Positions 1-9,069 of a stretch of 64,000 nt of DNA are shown piece after piece. Each line of letters opens with the position of its first letter. Position 1 is the stretch's first letter. The DNA is from an uncultured Algibacter sp. (GTDB lineage Bacteria; Bacteroidota; Bacteroidia; Flavobacteriales; Flavobacteriaceae). The notes beneath the pieces are model-generated. The model did not search any database. It was not told the DNA's origin and saw only the letters and a list, made by a program, of their open reading frames with translations. Location of the stretch: the NCBI RefSeq assembly GCF_947495675.1, contig NZ_CANLZX010000008.1, positions 85,420-149,419 on the forward strand, given 5' to 3'. The position numbers and the translations under genes were made by a program.

Positions 1-13
1 CTATTTATATTTA

Positions 14-403
14 ATGAACACATTCGAAACAACTTTAGTAGTTACTAAAGAACATATAGACGATTTAAACCACGTAAACAATGTACATTATGTGCAATGG
101 GTACAAGATATAGCCAAAGCACATTGGCAGTCTAAGGCCTCTGCAGAAATACAAAATCAATATGGTTGGTTTTTACTATCACATTTTATTGAATATAAAA
201 GTGCTGCTTTTTTGAATGATATTATTAATTTAAAAACTTACGTCGCAAAAGCAGAAGGTGTAAAATACACCCGTATTGTAGAAATGTATAACGCAAGTAC
301 CAATAAATTGCTTGCCAAATCAGAAACAATATGGTGTTTTGTAAATACTAAAACAGAGCGTCCAACAAGAATTCCTAAAGAAATTGTTGATTTATTTGAT
401 TAA
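14..403 (+). CDS. Acyl-CoA thioesterase, YbgC/4-hydroxybenzoyl-CoA thioesterase-like (hotdog fold)
   Basis: A 129-residue single hotdog domain, the usual length for this family. The N-terminal DDLNHVNNVHYVQW segment is the active-site signature (Asp and HVNN followed by an aromatic stretch) of YbgC-type thioesterases, which hydrolyse acyl-CoA or acyl-ACP thioesters in the cytoplasm. Substrate cannot be read from sequence. The start at 14 follows an AT-rich leader, but the upstream context is cut by the window edge, so a preceding operon partner cannot be excluded. It is followed 70 bp later by an unrelated lipoprotein gene on the same strand. Family confidence is high; physiological role unknown. 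Confidence 0.85.
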   Translation: MNTFETTLVVTKEHIDDLNHVNNVHYVQWVQDIAKAHWQSKASAEIQNQYGWFLLSHFIEYKSAAFLNDIINLKTYVAKAEGVKYTRIVEMYNASTNKLLAKSETIWCFVNTKTERPTRIPKEIVDLFD

Positions 404-472
404 AACATTAGTATCATACTAAATCATAATTTCAAAAGTTATATTTTTAGCCATCAAAATTTTTGTATTCAA

Positions 473-2032
473 ATGAAACGTTACTTATACTTTACAATTA
501 CATTAGGAGTTTTAATGCTATGGAGTTCTTGTCGCAAAGATTTTGAATACACTCCTAGTACTGGAAACTTGGAATTCTCTAGAGATACTGTTTATTTAGA
601 TACCATTTTCACTAATATTGGTTCTAGTACGTATAATTTAAAGGTATATAATAAAAGTGATAATGATATTTCTATACCATCTATTGGTTTAGCTTTGGGT
701 GAAACTTCAAATTACAGATTAAGTGTTGATGGCATTGCTGGAAAAAACTTTAATAATATTGAAATTTTAGCAAAAGACAGTTTGTTTGTTTTTATTGAAT
801 CTACTATCGATATAAATAACTTCCCAAATCCAGATGGTACTTATTTATATACAGATAAAATTCAATTTGATGCAGGATCAAACCTCCAAACAGTAGAGTT
901 AGTTACATTAGTACAAGATGCTATTTTCATTTATCCAGATAGAGATAATACAACCAAAGTTATTGAAACCTTAACACTAGATATTGGTGGCGAGATTGTT
1001 GAAACCGAATTACAAGGCAGGGAATTATTACCAACAGAGCTTACATTTACCAATGATAAACCCTATGTTATTTATGGTTTTGCAACTGTGCCAAACGGAG
1101 AGACATTAACCATAAATGCTGGTGCACGTTTACATTTTCATGACAATTCGGGTATTATAGTATCAAATGGAGCAACTATTAATGTAAACGGCGCTTATAG
1201 TAACGACCAAGAATTACTTGAAAATGAAGTTATTTTTGAAGGCGATCGTTTAGAACCTAATTTTTCTGGTGTACCAGGGCAATGGGGAACTATTTGGTTG
1301 TTGGATGGCAGTATTAATAATACCATTAATTACACGACTATTAAAAATTCAACAATTGGTATTTTATCTGATGGTAATCCAGACGAAACAAACGACAAAC
1401 TAACCGTAACCAACTCTCAAATTTACAACTCTAGCAGTTTTGGTATATTGGGAAGAAATACCTCTATAAATGGCGAAAACGTCGTTATTAATAATTCTGG
1501 CTTATCATCGTTTGCAGGCACTTTGGGTGGAAAATATAATTTTACTCACGCTACTATAGCCAATTATTGGAACGCTGGATTTAGGCAATTTCCTGCCCTA
1601 CTTTTAAATAATTTTGTGTTAGATGAAGATAACAATGCAACCATTGCAGATTTAACCGAAGCTAATTTTAATAACTGTATTATTTACGGAAATGATAATC
1701 CTGAAATTTTACTTGATGAAATTGAAGACGAAAGTGTTGTATTTAATTTTAAGTTTACTAATTGTTTAATACGTTTTAACGACACCAATAATAGTTTTAC
1801 TGGTGTTAATTACAATTTTGATGATACTACAAAATATGAAAACAATATTTTTAACCAAGATCCAAATTTTAAAGATACAGATGCCAATATGCTAATAATT
1901 GGTGATGATTCAGCTTGTATAAACAAGGGTTTAGCTAGTTTTGCACTACAAGTTCCTGTTGATATATTGAATGTAAACAGAACTACATCTACTGATTTGG
2001 GTGCATACCAACATATTACCTTTCCTGAATAA
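473..2032 (+). CDS. Lipoprotein with predicted right-handed beta-helix
   Basis: A 519-residue protein beginning with a lysine/arginine-started hydrophobic segment and a lipobox ending MLWSSC (Cys20), so it should be lipidated and anchored, probably in the outer membrane. Residues from about 190 show short repeating Asn/Ile/Gly-rich turns (NNTINYTTIKNSTIGI, NSQIYNSSSFGIL) typical of parallel beta-helix (pectate-lyase-like) folds. There is no recognised catalytic motif. Similar flavobacterial proteins are annotated only as hypothetical or right-handed parallel beta-helix proteins. It stands alone, with a 70 bp leader and 140 bp downstream before a DUF2892 gene. A polysaccharide-binding role is possible but is inference. 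Confidence 0.7.
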   Translation: MKRYLYFTITLGVLMLWSSCRKDFEYTPSTGNLEFSRDTVYLDTIFTNIGSSTYNLKVYNKSDNDISIPSIGLALGETSNYRLSVDGIAGKNFNNIEILAKDSLFVFIESTIDINNFPNPDGTYLYTDKIQFDAGSNLQTVELVTLVQDAIFIYPDRDNTTKVIETLTLDIGGEIVETELQGRELLPTELTFTNDKPYVIYGFATVPNGETLTINAGARLHFHDNSGIIVSNGATINVNGAYSNDQELLENEVIFEGDRLEPNFSGVPGQWGTIWLLDGSINNTINYTTIKNSTIGILSDGNPDETNDKLTVTNSQIYNSSSFGILGRNTSINGENVVINNSGLSSFAGTLGGKYNFTHATIANYWNAGFRQFPALLLNNFVLDEDNNATIADLTEANFNNCIIYGNDNPEILLDEIEDESVVFNFKFTNCLIRFNDTNNSFTGVNYNFDDTTKYENNIFNQDPNFKDTDANMLIIGDDSACINKGLASFALQVPVDILNVNRTTSTDLGAYQHITFPE

Positions 2033-2173
2033 GAATAAGCTTAAAGGTTGTTATTCAACGTTTTTATTAATGTTTATTTTTTTGTTTTTTAATAATATTC
2101 TATATTGGTCGACCATTTTTGTTACTAAAAAAACAAATAGTAGCCCTAAATTAATTAAGAAACCTAATATCTT

Positions 2174-2398
2174 ATGCCAAAATTAAAAAGAAACATGAGC
2201 AATTTTGATCGAATAATTCGATTTGTTGTTGTTCTAATACTTTTAACCTTATTTTTTGTTGGAGGAGTTAGAGGCGTTCTCGGGGTTTTATTGATTATCA
2301 TTTCAATCATGTTCTTATTTGCAAGTGTTACGGCATTTTGCCCTTTCTACAAGTCAACAAATTTATCTACTTACGAAGCTGAAGATTTTATTGATTAA
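2174..2398 (+). CDS. DUF2892 (YgaP-like) small inner-membrane protein
   Basis: A 74-residue protein with the family pattern: a short basic N-terminus (KLKRNMSNFDRIIR), two closely spaced hydrophobic helices (about residues 15-32 and 36-52) and a CPFY motif near the C-terminus. This is the DUF2892 or transmembrane part of YgaP-type proteins, often adjacent to rhodanese or sulfur metabolism genes in other genomes; no rhodanese is adjacent here. The start at 2174 leaves a short cytoplasmic lead. An internal ATG at 2195 (MSNFDRI) is a possible alternative. Function of the stand-alone domain is unknown. Confidence 0.7.
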   Translation: MPKLKRNMSNFDRIIRFVVVLILLTLFFVGGVRGVLGVLLIIISIMFLFASVTAFCPFYKSTNLSTYEAEDFID

Positions 2399-2583
2399 TT
2401 AATTTTTTCTAATTATCTAACAAGATTTAATGGTTTCTAAACTTATACCATTAAATTTTAACTGGTTAGTTATCATAAACTTATGAAAACCTTTACAGAT
2501 TATCTATTCGTCTATTATTTGCTAAATTAGTTACTGAAACACATAAATAATTATATAAAAAACATTGTACGTATTTGAAATAA

Positions 2584-3573
2584 ATGATAAAAAAAACAAC
2601 TTTTAAACTTTTCCTTTTACTAATCTTATTGATTGTTTTCGGTAAGAAGTCCTTTTCGCAAAAAATAATTGAGCATTATCAACCCATAAAAAAAGATAGC
2701 TTACAAATTGGAATAGGAGAAAATGACTTCTTGCCTTATATACAAAGTGGTTATATGCTAATGCTTCCAGAAGATAAAGTTATTGAAGGTGTAATCATTT
2801 TTCTTGAGGATTCTGGATATGATAAAAAGAATAAGAATGGTAAGCAGATGTATAATTTAGCTAATAAAAATGGTTTTGCGGTGCTATCGGTTTCAACTGA
2901 AATTCCTTTTGATTTTTACTTTTCTAAAACATCTATTCACTCAACACACAAACTAATTCAAGAAGCCTTTGCTAAACATAATTTGCCAAATAAAAATGTT
3001 TTCTTTTTAGGATCTAGTTTGGTAGGACATAGAGCTATGAGATTTATTAAATGTTTGAAGGAAGATGAGTATATATTTCAACCTGAAATAAAAGGTGTTA
3101 TTATCTGTAATTTCACTTTGGATTGGACAAGAAAATGGTATCAGCATAAACGAGACATAAAAATTAATAAAATTAACCTTTGGGAACCAAGATTTATTAA
3201 TTATATGTTGGAAACAAATTTGAACGGGACACCCAAGACTTCGCCTGAAAGTTATCATGATTTCTCACCATATAGCTACTTTGATGACAAGAATAGAAAC
3301 ATTAAAGTTTATAAAAACTATGCTATAAGAGCCTACATAGAGCCCGCAATTAAATACAGGTTAACAAAGTATTATAGAACGTTGTATGAAAACAATGCAA
3401 CAGATATAGTTGGATTTTTATCCGAATTGGAACTTGCTGGAAATAAAAACACAGAATTAATCGTTTTACAATCCGAAGATAATCCATCACAAAAAAGGAA
3501 TGCTCAAACAACTTGGAATACATTAAATAAAGATGAACTTATGGATTGGATTTTAAAACAAGCAGAAAAATAA
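2584..3573 (+). CDS. Secreted alpha/beta-hydrolase-like protein of unknown function
   Basis: A 329-residue protein with a signal peptide (KKTTFKLFLLLILLIVF, probable cleavage after KKSFSQ). The order of segments suggests an alpha/beta-hydrolase fold: a strand GVIIFLED, an AVLSVSTE strand, then FFLGSSLVGHRAMRF near residues 140-155, which resembles a nucleophile elbow but reads GSSLVG rather than strict GxSxG, followed by GVIICNF. A clear acid and histidine are not obvious, although ELIVLQSEDNP near residue 298 sits where the acid strand would be. It stands alone with a 185 bp leader. It may be a lipase/esterase relative or an inactive member. I do not recognise a named family. Confidence 0.55.
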   Translation: MIKKTTFKLFLLLILLIVFGKKSFSQKIIEHYQPIKKDSLQIGIGENDFLPYIQSGYMLMLPEDKVIEGVIIFLEDSGYDKKNKNGKQMYNLANKNGFAVLSVSTEIPFDFYFSKTSIHSTHKLIQEAFAKHNLPNKNVFFLGSSLVGHRAMRFIKCLKEDEYIFQPEIKGVIICNFTLDWTRKWYQHKRDIKINKINLWEPRFINYMLETNLNGTPKTSPESYHDFSPYSYFDDKNRNIKVYKNYAIRAYIEPAIKYRLTKYYRTLYENNATDIVGFLSELELAGNKNTELIVLQSEDNPSQKRNAQTTWNTLNKDELMDWILKQAEK

Positions 3574-3768
3574 ACTTAATACTATAACGTATATATTTAT
3601 TGATGTTTCTCTATGTACTTAAAAGTTTCTGCAGATTTTCTTTCGATTTTTATATACAAAAAAAATCCTTTAAAAAAATAAGAATAGTAGGCCTCTTATC
3701 TGGGCATATACCATGTAAACCTATAAATAATTTCCAGGTATGAATATATAAATTAATTGTTTTGCTAA
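3574..3768. other. Intergenic stretch with no recognisable feature
   Basis: The gap between the alpha/beta-hydrolase-like gene and glyA runs from 3574 to 4191. Apart from the candidate small ORF (3769-3915), the dispersed repeat (4036-4123) and the glyA terminator (4129-4153), it is AT-rich sequence. I see no further gene, promoter or strong hairpin in it. Confidence 0.4.
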
Positions 3769-3915
3769 TTATGACTGTCTTCTTACTCTTTTATTTCTTC
3801 TGCTACGAAAGTTTTTATCACTCTTGGTTTTGGTAAAGTAAGTTACAAAAGTCCAAACTACACTTATAGCAATAACTAAAATAATTATCTGATAAAATTC
3901 ATCTGGTAAATTCAT
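3769..3915 (-). CDS. Candidate small single-span membrane protein, 48 aa
   Basis: Reading the minus strand from ATG at 3915 to TAA at 3769 gives 48 residues. They begin MNLPDEFYQ, then a hydrophobic helix (IIILVIAISVVWTFVTYF, about residues 10-27), then a strongly basic tail with KSDKNFRSRRNKR and RRQS at the end. The topology (N-out or N-in helix plus a positive cytoplasmic tail) is that of many real small membrane proteins. The ORF lies in an otherwise empty 618 bp gap, in the same direction as glyA downstream of it. No ribosome-binding site stands out and there is no known family, so this is a tentative call. Confidence 0.4.
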   Translation of the reverse strand: MNLPDEFYQIIILVIAISVVWTFVTYFTKTKSDKNFRSRRNKRVRRQS

Positions 3916-4035
3916 ACTCTAATATACAATAAAATTTCAACTTACTAACATACAGCTTTATAGCGCTTATAGCATCTTAAGTTTATAATCTATAAAATAT
4001 ATTTTAGCTTATAAACTTAAGCAAATAAATACTCG

Positions 4036-4123
4036 TGTTAGGGATTGAGAGGTATGTTTAAAATCCTTTTTTATTATTCAAAAAAGATTGAGTAGCGTAA
4101 AGCCCAAACCTTGTGGTAACGCC
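4036..4123 (-). repeat. Dispersed intergenic repeat, copy 1 (88 bp)
   Basis: Read on the minus strand this begins GGCGTTACCACAAGG, continues TTTGGGCTTTAC, and ends CAATCCCTAACA. A second copy at 8717-8803 has the same ends (GGCGTTACCACAAGG, GGGCTTTAC, CAATCCCTAAC) with a divergent centre and nearly identical length. Conserved termini around a variable core suggest a non-coding element kept for its ends or its structure. I recall very similar intergenic elements in other Flavobacteriaceae genomes. This copy lies just downstream of glyA, in the convergent gap. Confidence 0.75.
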
Positions 4124-4128
4124 AAAAA

Positions 4129-4153
4129 CAAAAAACCCCGCTATAAAGCAGGA
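4129..4153 (-). terminator. Rho-independent terminator of glyA
   Basis: On the minus strand the sequence reads CCTGC-TTTATA-GCGGG followed by GTTTTTTG. This is a five-pair stem with one G-U pair and a T run, about 40 bp after the glyA stop codon. Confidence 0.75.
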
Positions 4154-4191
4154 TTCTTTTAATCAACACTCAAGCCAATTAAGACTTAGTT

Positions 4192-5463
4192 TTATACAAA
4201 TAAAGGTTTATCCTTCATCATGGTATTTACTTTTACTTTAACAGCCTCTAGTGTAGCCTCATCTTCGAAGTTAGTAATTACTTCATCAATTAAATCTACA
4301 ATGGCAGCCATATCTGTTTCTTTTAAACCACGAGTAGTAATAGCAGCCGTACCTAAACGAATACCTGAAGTTACAAATGGTGATTTATCATCAAACGGTA
4401 CCATATTTTTATTTACAGTAATATCGGCTTTTACTAAAGCTTGTTCTGCTTGTTTTCCTGATACGTTTTTATTACGTAAATCAATTAGCATACAATGGTT
4501 ATCTGTACCGTTAGAAATAATATTATAATCTTTAGCAACTAAAGCGTTTGCCATAGCTGCTGCGTTTTCTTTTACTTGTAATTGGTAATGTAAAAAATCG
4601 TCTGTTAATGCTTCTCCAAAAGCTATAGCTTTTGCTGCAATTATATGCTCTAATGGTCCTCCTTGGTTTCCTGGAAATACTGCAGAATCTAAAAGTGATG
4701 ACATTTTACGTAAGTTTCCGTTTTTAAGTTTGATACCAAATGGGTTATCAAAATCTTGACCCATCATTATCATACCACCTCTTGGTCCACGAAGTGTTTT
4801 ATGAGTTGTTGTAGTTACAATATGACAATGTGGAAGCGGATCATTTAAAATACCTTTAGCAATCATACCAGCTGGATGTGAGATATCTGCTAATAAAATA
4901 GCACCAACGCTATCTGCAATAATTCTAAAACGCTTAAAATCTATATCACGAGAATAAGCTGAAGCTCCTGCTATAATTAGCTTTGGTTGCTCTTTTGTTG
5001 CTATTTCTTGAATTTTATCGTAATTTAAAACACCTGTCTCCTGCTCTACACCGTAAAATGAAGGTTTATATAATTTACCTGAAAAATTTACTGGCGATCC
5101 ATGTGTTAAATGCCCACCATGAGACAAATCGAATCCTAAAATTTTATCTCCAGGATTTAAACAAGCATGATAAACCGCTGTATTAGCTTGACTACCAGAA
5201 TGTGGTTGTACGTTAACATAAGCTGCTCCAAATAAAGCTTTTGCTCTATCTATAGCTATTTGTTCTACTTCATCAACTACTTCGCAACCGCCATAATAAC
5301 GCTTTCCTGGGTAGCCTTCTGCATATTTATTTGTTAATACAGAGCCTGCTGCTTCCATAACTTGGTCGCTTACAAAATTCTCTGATGCAATAAGTTCAAT
5401 ACCATGTAATTGGCGTTCTTTTTCAGCTTGAATAAGTTCAAAAATTTGTTCGTCGCGTTGCAT
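4192..5463 (-). CDS. glyA: Serine hydroxymethyltransferase
   Basis: A 423-residue PLP enzyme interconverting serine plus tetrahydrofolate and glycine plus 5,10-methylene-THF in the cytoplasm, the main source of one-carbon units. The sequence shows the family hallmarks: ELIASENF near residue 25, [13 protein letters not shown] near 48, QPHSGSQAN near 87, DISHPAGM near 193 and the PLP-lysine motif [14 protein letters not shown], with the Schiff-base lysine at about K222. Length matches the bacterial enzyme. Translation from the ATG at 5463 gives the expected [10 protein letters not shown] start. A TATTTTTG -7 box lies about 28 bp upstream and a terminator follows, so it is probably monocistronic. 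Confidence 0.97.
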   Translation of the reverse strand: MQRDEQIFELIQAEKERQLHGIELIASENFVSDQVMEAAGSVLTNKYAEGYPGKRYYGGCEVVDEVEQIAIDRAKALFGAAYVNVQPHSGSQANTAVYHACLNPGDKILGFDLSHGGHLTHGSPVNFSGKLYKPSFYGVEQETGVLNYDKIQEIATKEQPKLIIAGASAYSRDIDFKRFRIIADSVGAILLADISHPAGMIAKGILNDPLPHCHIVTTTTHKTLRGPRGGMIMMGQDFDNPFGIKLKNGNLRKMSSLLDSAVFPGNQGGPLEHIIAAKAIAFGEALTDDFLHYQLQVKENAAAMANALVAKDYNIISNGTDNHCMLIDLRNKNVSGKQAEQALVKADITVNKNMVPFDDKSPFVTSGIRLGTAAITTRGLKETDMAAIVDLIDEVITNFEDEATLEAVKVKVNTMMKDKPLFV

Positions 5464-5490
5464 AAAATAGAGTTCTAGTTAAATAATGTG

Positions 5491-5498
5491 CAAAAATA
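5491..5498 (-). promoter_or_regulatory. Candidate -7 promoter box of glyA
   Basis: The minus strand reads TATTTTTG, matching the Bacteroidota primary sigma -7 consensus TAnnTTTG, 28 bp before the glyA ATG. No clear TTTG -33 element is visible at the expected distance. The call rests on the -7 box and its position. Confidence 0.5.
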
Positions 5499-5663
5499 GG
5501 AAATAGATTAGTTATTAGTAATAAAAAAAGTAGAATTACTTTTAAGTTTTCAACGGTTTATTAACGATTAAATTTAACGCATTTTTTAGAGTATTTTTTC
5601 TAATTAAATAAAAAAAATGTGTAGGTTTGATAAGAATTCAATAACCCTTTAATATAAAAAGTT

Positions 5664-6944
5664 ATGCCATTATCCGCTAACAATCCAGATAGAACTTCGT
5701 GGTTACACGTAGACAAAAACTCAGATTTCCCCATTCAAAATATTCCTTTTGGTGTATTCTTAACACGTGATGATATTATTACAATAGGTACACGTATTGG
5801 TGATACAGCTATAGATTTAGGTGCTTTACACCAATTAGGTTATTTTGAAGGCATTCCGCTTACCGATGATATTTTTCTACAAGATACACTAAATGATTTT
5901 ATTGCTGATGGAAGAAAAACTTGGCGTGCTGTTAGAAATAGAATTGCCGAAATTTTTGATGCCAACAACGAAACTTTAAAAAAGAATACCAAACATAAAG
6001 AAACTATTCTTTTCCGTTTAGATGAAATTGAAATGAAACTTCCTGTACAAATTGGCGATTATACAGATTTTTATTCAAGTATAGAGCATGCCACCAATGT
6101 AGGAACCATGTTTAGAGATCCAGATAATGCATTATTGCCAAACTGGTTACACATTCCTGTTGGGTATCATGGTAGAAGCTCGTCTATTATTCCTTCTGGA
6201 ATTCCTGTACACAGACCACAAGGACAAACCTTACCAAACGGAGCAACAGAGCCGGTATTTGGGCCAAGTAAATTGGTGGATTTTGAATTAGAAATGGCTT
6301 TTATTACCACAGATGCCAACGATTTAGGTGAGCCTATTCCAATTGCTGAAGCCGAAGAGTATATTTTTGGATTGGTTTTACTTAATGATTGGAGCGCCCG
6401 CGATATTCAAAAATGGGAATATGTGCCTTTAGGTCCATTCTTAGCTAAAAACTTTGCTACATCTATTTCACCATGGATAGTGACATTAGATGCCTTAGAG
6501 CCGTACAAGGTAGAAAGCCCAAAACCATTAAAAAAACAGCTTGATTATCTTAAATTTAAAGGTAAAAAGAGTTACGACATTAATTTAGAAGTAGCCATAC
6601 AACCACAAGGATCTAAAGAAAATGTAGTGAGTAACTCCAACTTTAAATATATGTATTGGAATATGTCACAACAACTTGCTCACCATACAATTAATGGCTG
6701 CCCAGTAAACTCAGGTGATATGATGGGAAGCGGAACAATTTCTGGTCCTACAGAAAATAGTTATGGCTCCATGTTAGAATTAACTTGGAAAGGACAAAAA
6801 CCTATTACACTTAAAGATGGTACCGAACGTAAATTTATAAATGATAACGATACAGTTATTATGAGAGGGTATTGCGAAAAAGATGGAACTCGAATAGGTT
6901 TTGGCGAAGTATCAACTAAATTATTGCCAGTTTACAAGAAGTAA
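5664..6944 (+). CDS. fahA: Fumarylacetoacetase
   Basis: A 426-residue two-domain enzyme that splits fumarylacetoacetate into fumarate and acetoacetate, the last step of tyrosine/homogentisate degradation. The N-terminal SH3-like domain (about residues 15-120, FGVFLTRDDIITIGTRIGD) is followed by the FAH catalytic barrel. Visible catalytic elements include DFYSSIEHATNVG, PVGYHGRSSSI, ELEMAF (metal-binding Glu), LNDWSARDIQKWEY and PLGPFLAKNF. Length is normal. The other homogentisate pathway genes are not in this window, so pathway context is missing. A hairpin terminator follows immediately. ATG at 5664 is a good start, directly preceding the conserved N-terminus. Confidence 0.95.
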   Translation: MPLSANNPDRTSWLHVDKNSDFPIQNIPFGVFLTRDDIITIGTRIGDTAIDLGALHQLGYFEGIPLTDDIFLQDTLNDFIADGRKTWRAVRNRIAEIFDANNETLKKNTKHKETILFRLDEIEMKLPVQIGDYTDFYSSIEHATNVGTMFRDPDNALLPNWLHIPVGYHGRSSSIIPSGIPVHRPQGQTLPNGATEPVFGPSKLVDFELEMAFITTDANDLGEPIPIAEAEEYIFGLVLLNDWSARDIQKWEYVPLGPFLAKNFATSISPWIVTLDALEPYKVESPKPLKKQLDYLKFKGKKSYDINLEVAIQPQGSKENVVSNSNFKYMYWNMSQQLAHHTINGCPVNSGDMMGSGTISGPTENSYGSMLELTWKGQKPITLKDGTERKFINDNDTVIMRGYCEKDGTRIGFGEVSTKLLPVYKK

Positions 6945-6966
6945 ATCTTAAAAATTTTAAAATAAT

Positions 6967-7002
6967 AAAAACGCTCTTAAGCTAATGTTTAAGGGCGTTT
7001 TC
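6967..7002 (+). terminator. Terminator after fumarylacetoacetase
   Basis: AAAACGCTCTTAA and TTAAGGGCGTTTT form a long stem (one G-U pair) around a short loop, ending in TTTTCT, 23 bp after the stop codon. Confidence 0.8.
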
Positions 7003-7052
7003 TAGTTTGGCATCATAATTGAAATATTTATATATAACCAAATAATAAGATT

Positions 7053-8231
7053 ATGAAGAAACTACTACTTTTATCCATTTTCGCAGTATTCATGTTTTCA
7101 TGTAATACAAGAAAACAAGTTGAAAAAGCTGTTAATTCTGGTAATTACGACCAAGCTATATCTACGGCTTTAAAAAAATTAGAAACTAATAAACATAAAA
7201 AACGTAAATACGATTATGTAATTATGTTACAAGATGCTTATTACAAAGTTGTTGAACGCGATTTAGCAACTATAGCACATTTAAAAAAAGATAATAACCC
7301 AGAGGCTTACAAAGCTATATACGAATTGTATCTAGATTTAAATGCACGCCAAAATGCTATAAAACCTGTTTTACCTTTATCTGTAGAAGGTAAAAACATA
7401 AACTTTAATTTTAATAATTATAGTAATGATATAGCTATTGCTAAAGCAAACGTTTCTGATTATATGTATGAAAAAGGGCTTAGCCTTTTAGAGTTTGAAG
7501 ACAAAATAAAAATTAGAGATGCTTACAATACTTTAAGTTATTTAGAGCGTATAAACCCTAATTACGAAAACACACGCGAACTCCTAGAAGAAGCTCACCA
7601 ACGTGGTACAGATTACATTATAGTATCTATTAATAACGAAACACAACAAATAATTCCAAATCGTTTAGAAAATGATTTACTAAACTTTAACACCTATGGA
7701 TTAAATAAGTTTTGGAGTGTATATCACACAAATCCTGTAACAAATTTAAATTATGATTATGCTATGAATCTAGATTTAAAGCGCATAAATATATCGCCAG
7801 AACGCGTAAATAAGCAAGAATACATAAGAGAAAGAAATATAATAGATGGTTACGAGTATAAAAAAGACCGCAATGGCAATGCTGTAAAAGATAGTTTAGG
7901 TAAATACATTAAAGTAGATAAAATAGTTAGAGTAAAAGCAAGAGTAATGGAAACTCACCTAATAAAATCTGCTCAAGTTATAGGCAATGTTGTTTATAAA
8001 GATTTAAAATTAAATCAAACTTTAAACAGTTTCCCTATAGATAGTGAGTTTGTTTTCGAATCTGTTTTTGCAAGATATAGAGGCGATAAACGTGCATTAA
8101 ACAATAATGATATAACACTTATAAATAACATACGTGTACCCTTTCCTAGTAACGAGCAAATGGTTTATGATACTGGCGAAGATTTAAAATTACAACTCAA
8201 GGATATAATTAATTCCTATGCTGTTAGATAA
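7053..8231 (+). CDS. Conserved hypothetical lipoprotein, 392 aa
   Basis: Starts with a type II signal peptide (KKLLLLSIFAVFMFSC, lipidated Cys17), so it is a membrane-anchored lipoprotein. The mature protein begins with a helical, TPR-like region (VEKAVNSGNYDQAISTALKKLETN and DAYYKVVERD, about residues 20-180) and continues into a mixed alpha/beta part with no known motif. I cannot name a family beyond proteins of this kind being common and conserved in Flavobacteriaceae. It is a single-gene unit between two terminators, which suggests independent expression. A role in envelope maintenance is guesswork. Confidence 0.7.
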   Translation: MKKLLLLSIFAVFMFSCNTRKQVEKAVNSGNYDQAISTALKKLETNKHKKRKYDYVIMLQDAYYKVVERDLATIAHLKKDNNPEAYKAIYELYLDLNARQNAIKPVLPLSVEGKNINFNFNNYSNDIAIAKANVSDYMYEKGLSLLEFEDKIKIRDAYNTLSYLERINPNYENTRELLEEAHQRGTDYIIVSINNETQQIIPNRLENDLLNFNTYGLNKFWSVYHTNPVTNLNYDYAMNLDLKRINISPERVNKQEYIRERNIIDGYEYKKDRNGNAVKDSLGKYIKVDKIVRVKARVMETHLIKSAQVIGNVVYKDLKLNQTLNSFPIDSEFVFESVFARYRGDKRALNNNDITLINNIRVPFPSNEQMVYDTGEDLKLQLKDIINSYAVR

Positions 8232-8263
8232 AAAAAACTCCCGATTAAGTCGGGAGTTTTTTT
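8232..8263. terminator. Bidirectional terminator
   Basis: ACTCCCGA-TTAAG-TCGGGAGT is a perfect 8 bp stem flanked by A and T runs on both sides. It sits between the convergent lipoprotein gene and the bacilliredoxin gene and can serve both. Confidence 0.92.
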
Positions 8264-8277
8264 ATTTAAAATGTTCT

Positions 8278-8667
8278 TTAAACAAAACGGTTTAAATCTA
8301 CATCATTAATAGCACCATGAGAAGCATGTGTAACCACTACCCCGTTTTTAATAACCAAAATTTGTGGCGATTCGTGCAAGACTTGAAATTTGTAGCCAAC
8401 CTCATTGGAAACCTCACGGTAATTTAGCAAATCCAAATAATGCAAATCTATATCATTTTCAGTTAAACCATAAGCTTCTACAAATTGATTCATTACCATT
8501 CTACTTATCCCACAACGGGTAGAATGTTTAAAAATCACCTGCGTTTTAGTGCTCGATTTATCATTTATAGTCTCTAATTGCGATAATTCACTTAAAGGAA
8601 TCCAAGGCAATACTTTTTCTTCTTTTGGTTCAGCATTTCCGCCAAATAATTTATTTATAATTCCCAT
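8278..8667 (-). CDS. ytxJ: YtxJ/BrxC-type monothiol bacilliredoxin
   Basis: Thioredoxin-like small protein of the 'bacillithiol system redox-active protein YtxJ' family. The active-site segment reads HSTRCGISRMV, a monothiol motif with one Cys; the following ITKN-type strand and ESPQILVI (cis-Pro region) support the fold. Such proteins remove bacillithiol mixed disulfides from oxidised proteins in the cytoplasm. I chose the ATG at 8667, giving MGIINKLFGG, the usual N-terminus of the family; the upstream ATG at 8685 would add only MKRKKY. Its presence suggests that this organism makes bacillithiol. The gene is divergent from clpB, separated by a dispersed repeat. Confidence 0.85.
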   Translation of the reverse strand: MGIINKLFGGNAEPKEEKVLPWIPLSELSQLETINDKSSTKTQVIFKHSTRCGISRMVMNQFVEAYGLTENDIDLHYLDLLNYREVSNEVGYKFQVLHESPQILVIKNGVVVTHASHGAINDVDLNRFV

Positions 8668-8716
8668 ATACTTTTTTCTTTTCAATTTTTAATAAGGTAT
8701 ATCAACTTAATATAAT

Positions 8717-8803
8717 GGCGTTACCACAAGGGTCGGGCTTTACATTACAAGTCCTCGCTCCCTTAAAAAAAGTCGCTGTGGGCTTTTCTTTGCAATCCCT
8801 AAC
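8717..8803 (+). repeat. Dispersed intergenic repeat, copy 2 (87 bp)
   Basis: Begins GGCGTTACCACAAGGG, then TCGGGCTTTAC, and ends GCAATCCCTAAC. It matches the ends of copy 1 (4036-4123, inverted orientation) while the centre differs. It lies between the divergent bacilliredoxin and clpB genes. An ORF that runs through it (8715-8903) is most likely fortuitous. Confidence 0.75.
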
Positions 8804-9069
8804 GCAAAACGCTTTTGCGCTAACTCAAACCATTAAAATTTTAATCTCGTTTAAGTCAGTCGAAACCATTAACAAAACTTACAAACCGACAAAAAGTCAC
8901 TAATAACAAGACTTAAAGCGACATTTTGTCTTTTAAAATGACTTGGTAAGATTATTGTCTTATACAAGATGTAAAATTAAAATAATAAAATAGATTTCTG
9001 TTTTACAATTAGAAAAAGAAAAGAAAAATGATAATCCTGGCATAACAGGAATAAACAAAACTTAATAAA

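Noticed and set aside
2001..2186. 61-aa ORF overlapping the end of the beta-helix lipoprotein gene and the start of the DUF2892 gene
   Set aside because: It overlaps both neighbours and consists of low-complexity hydrophobic sequence from AT-rich intergenic DNA.
8715..8903. 62-aa ORF starting MALPQGSGF
   Set aside because: Its first half is the dispersed repeat (8717-8803), whose core is not conserved between copies, and the translation looks like no known protein.
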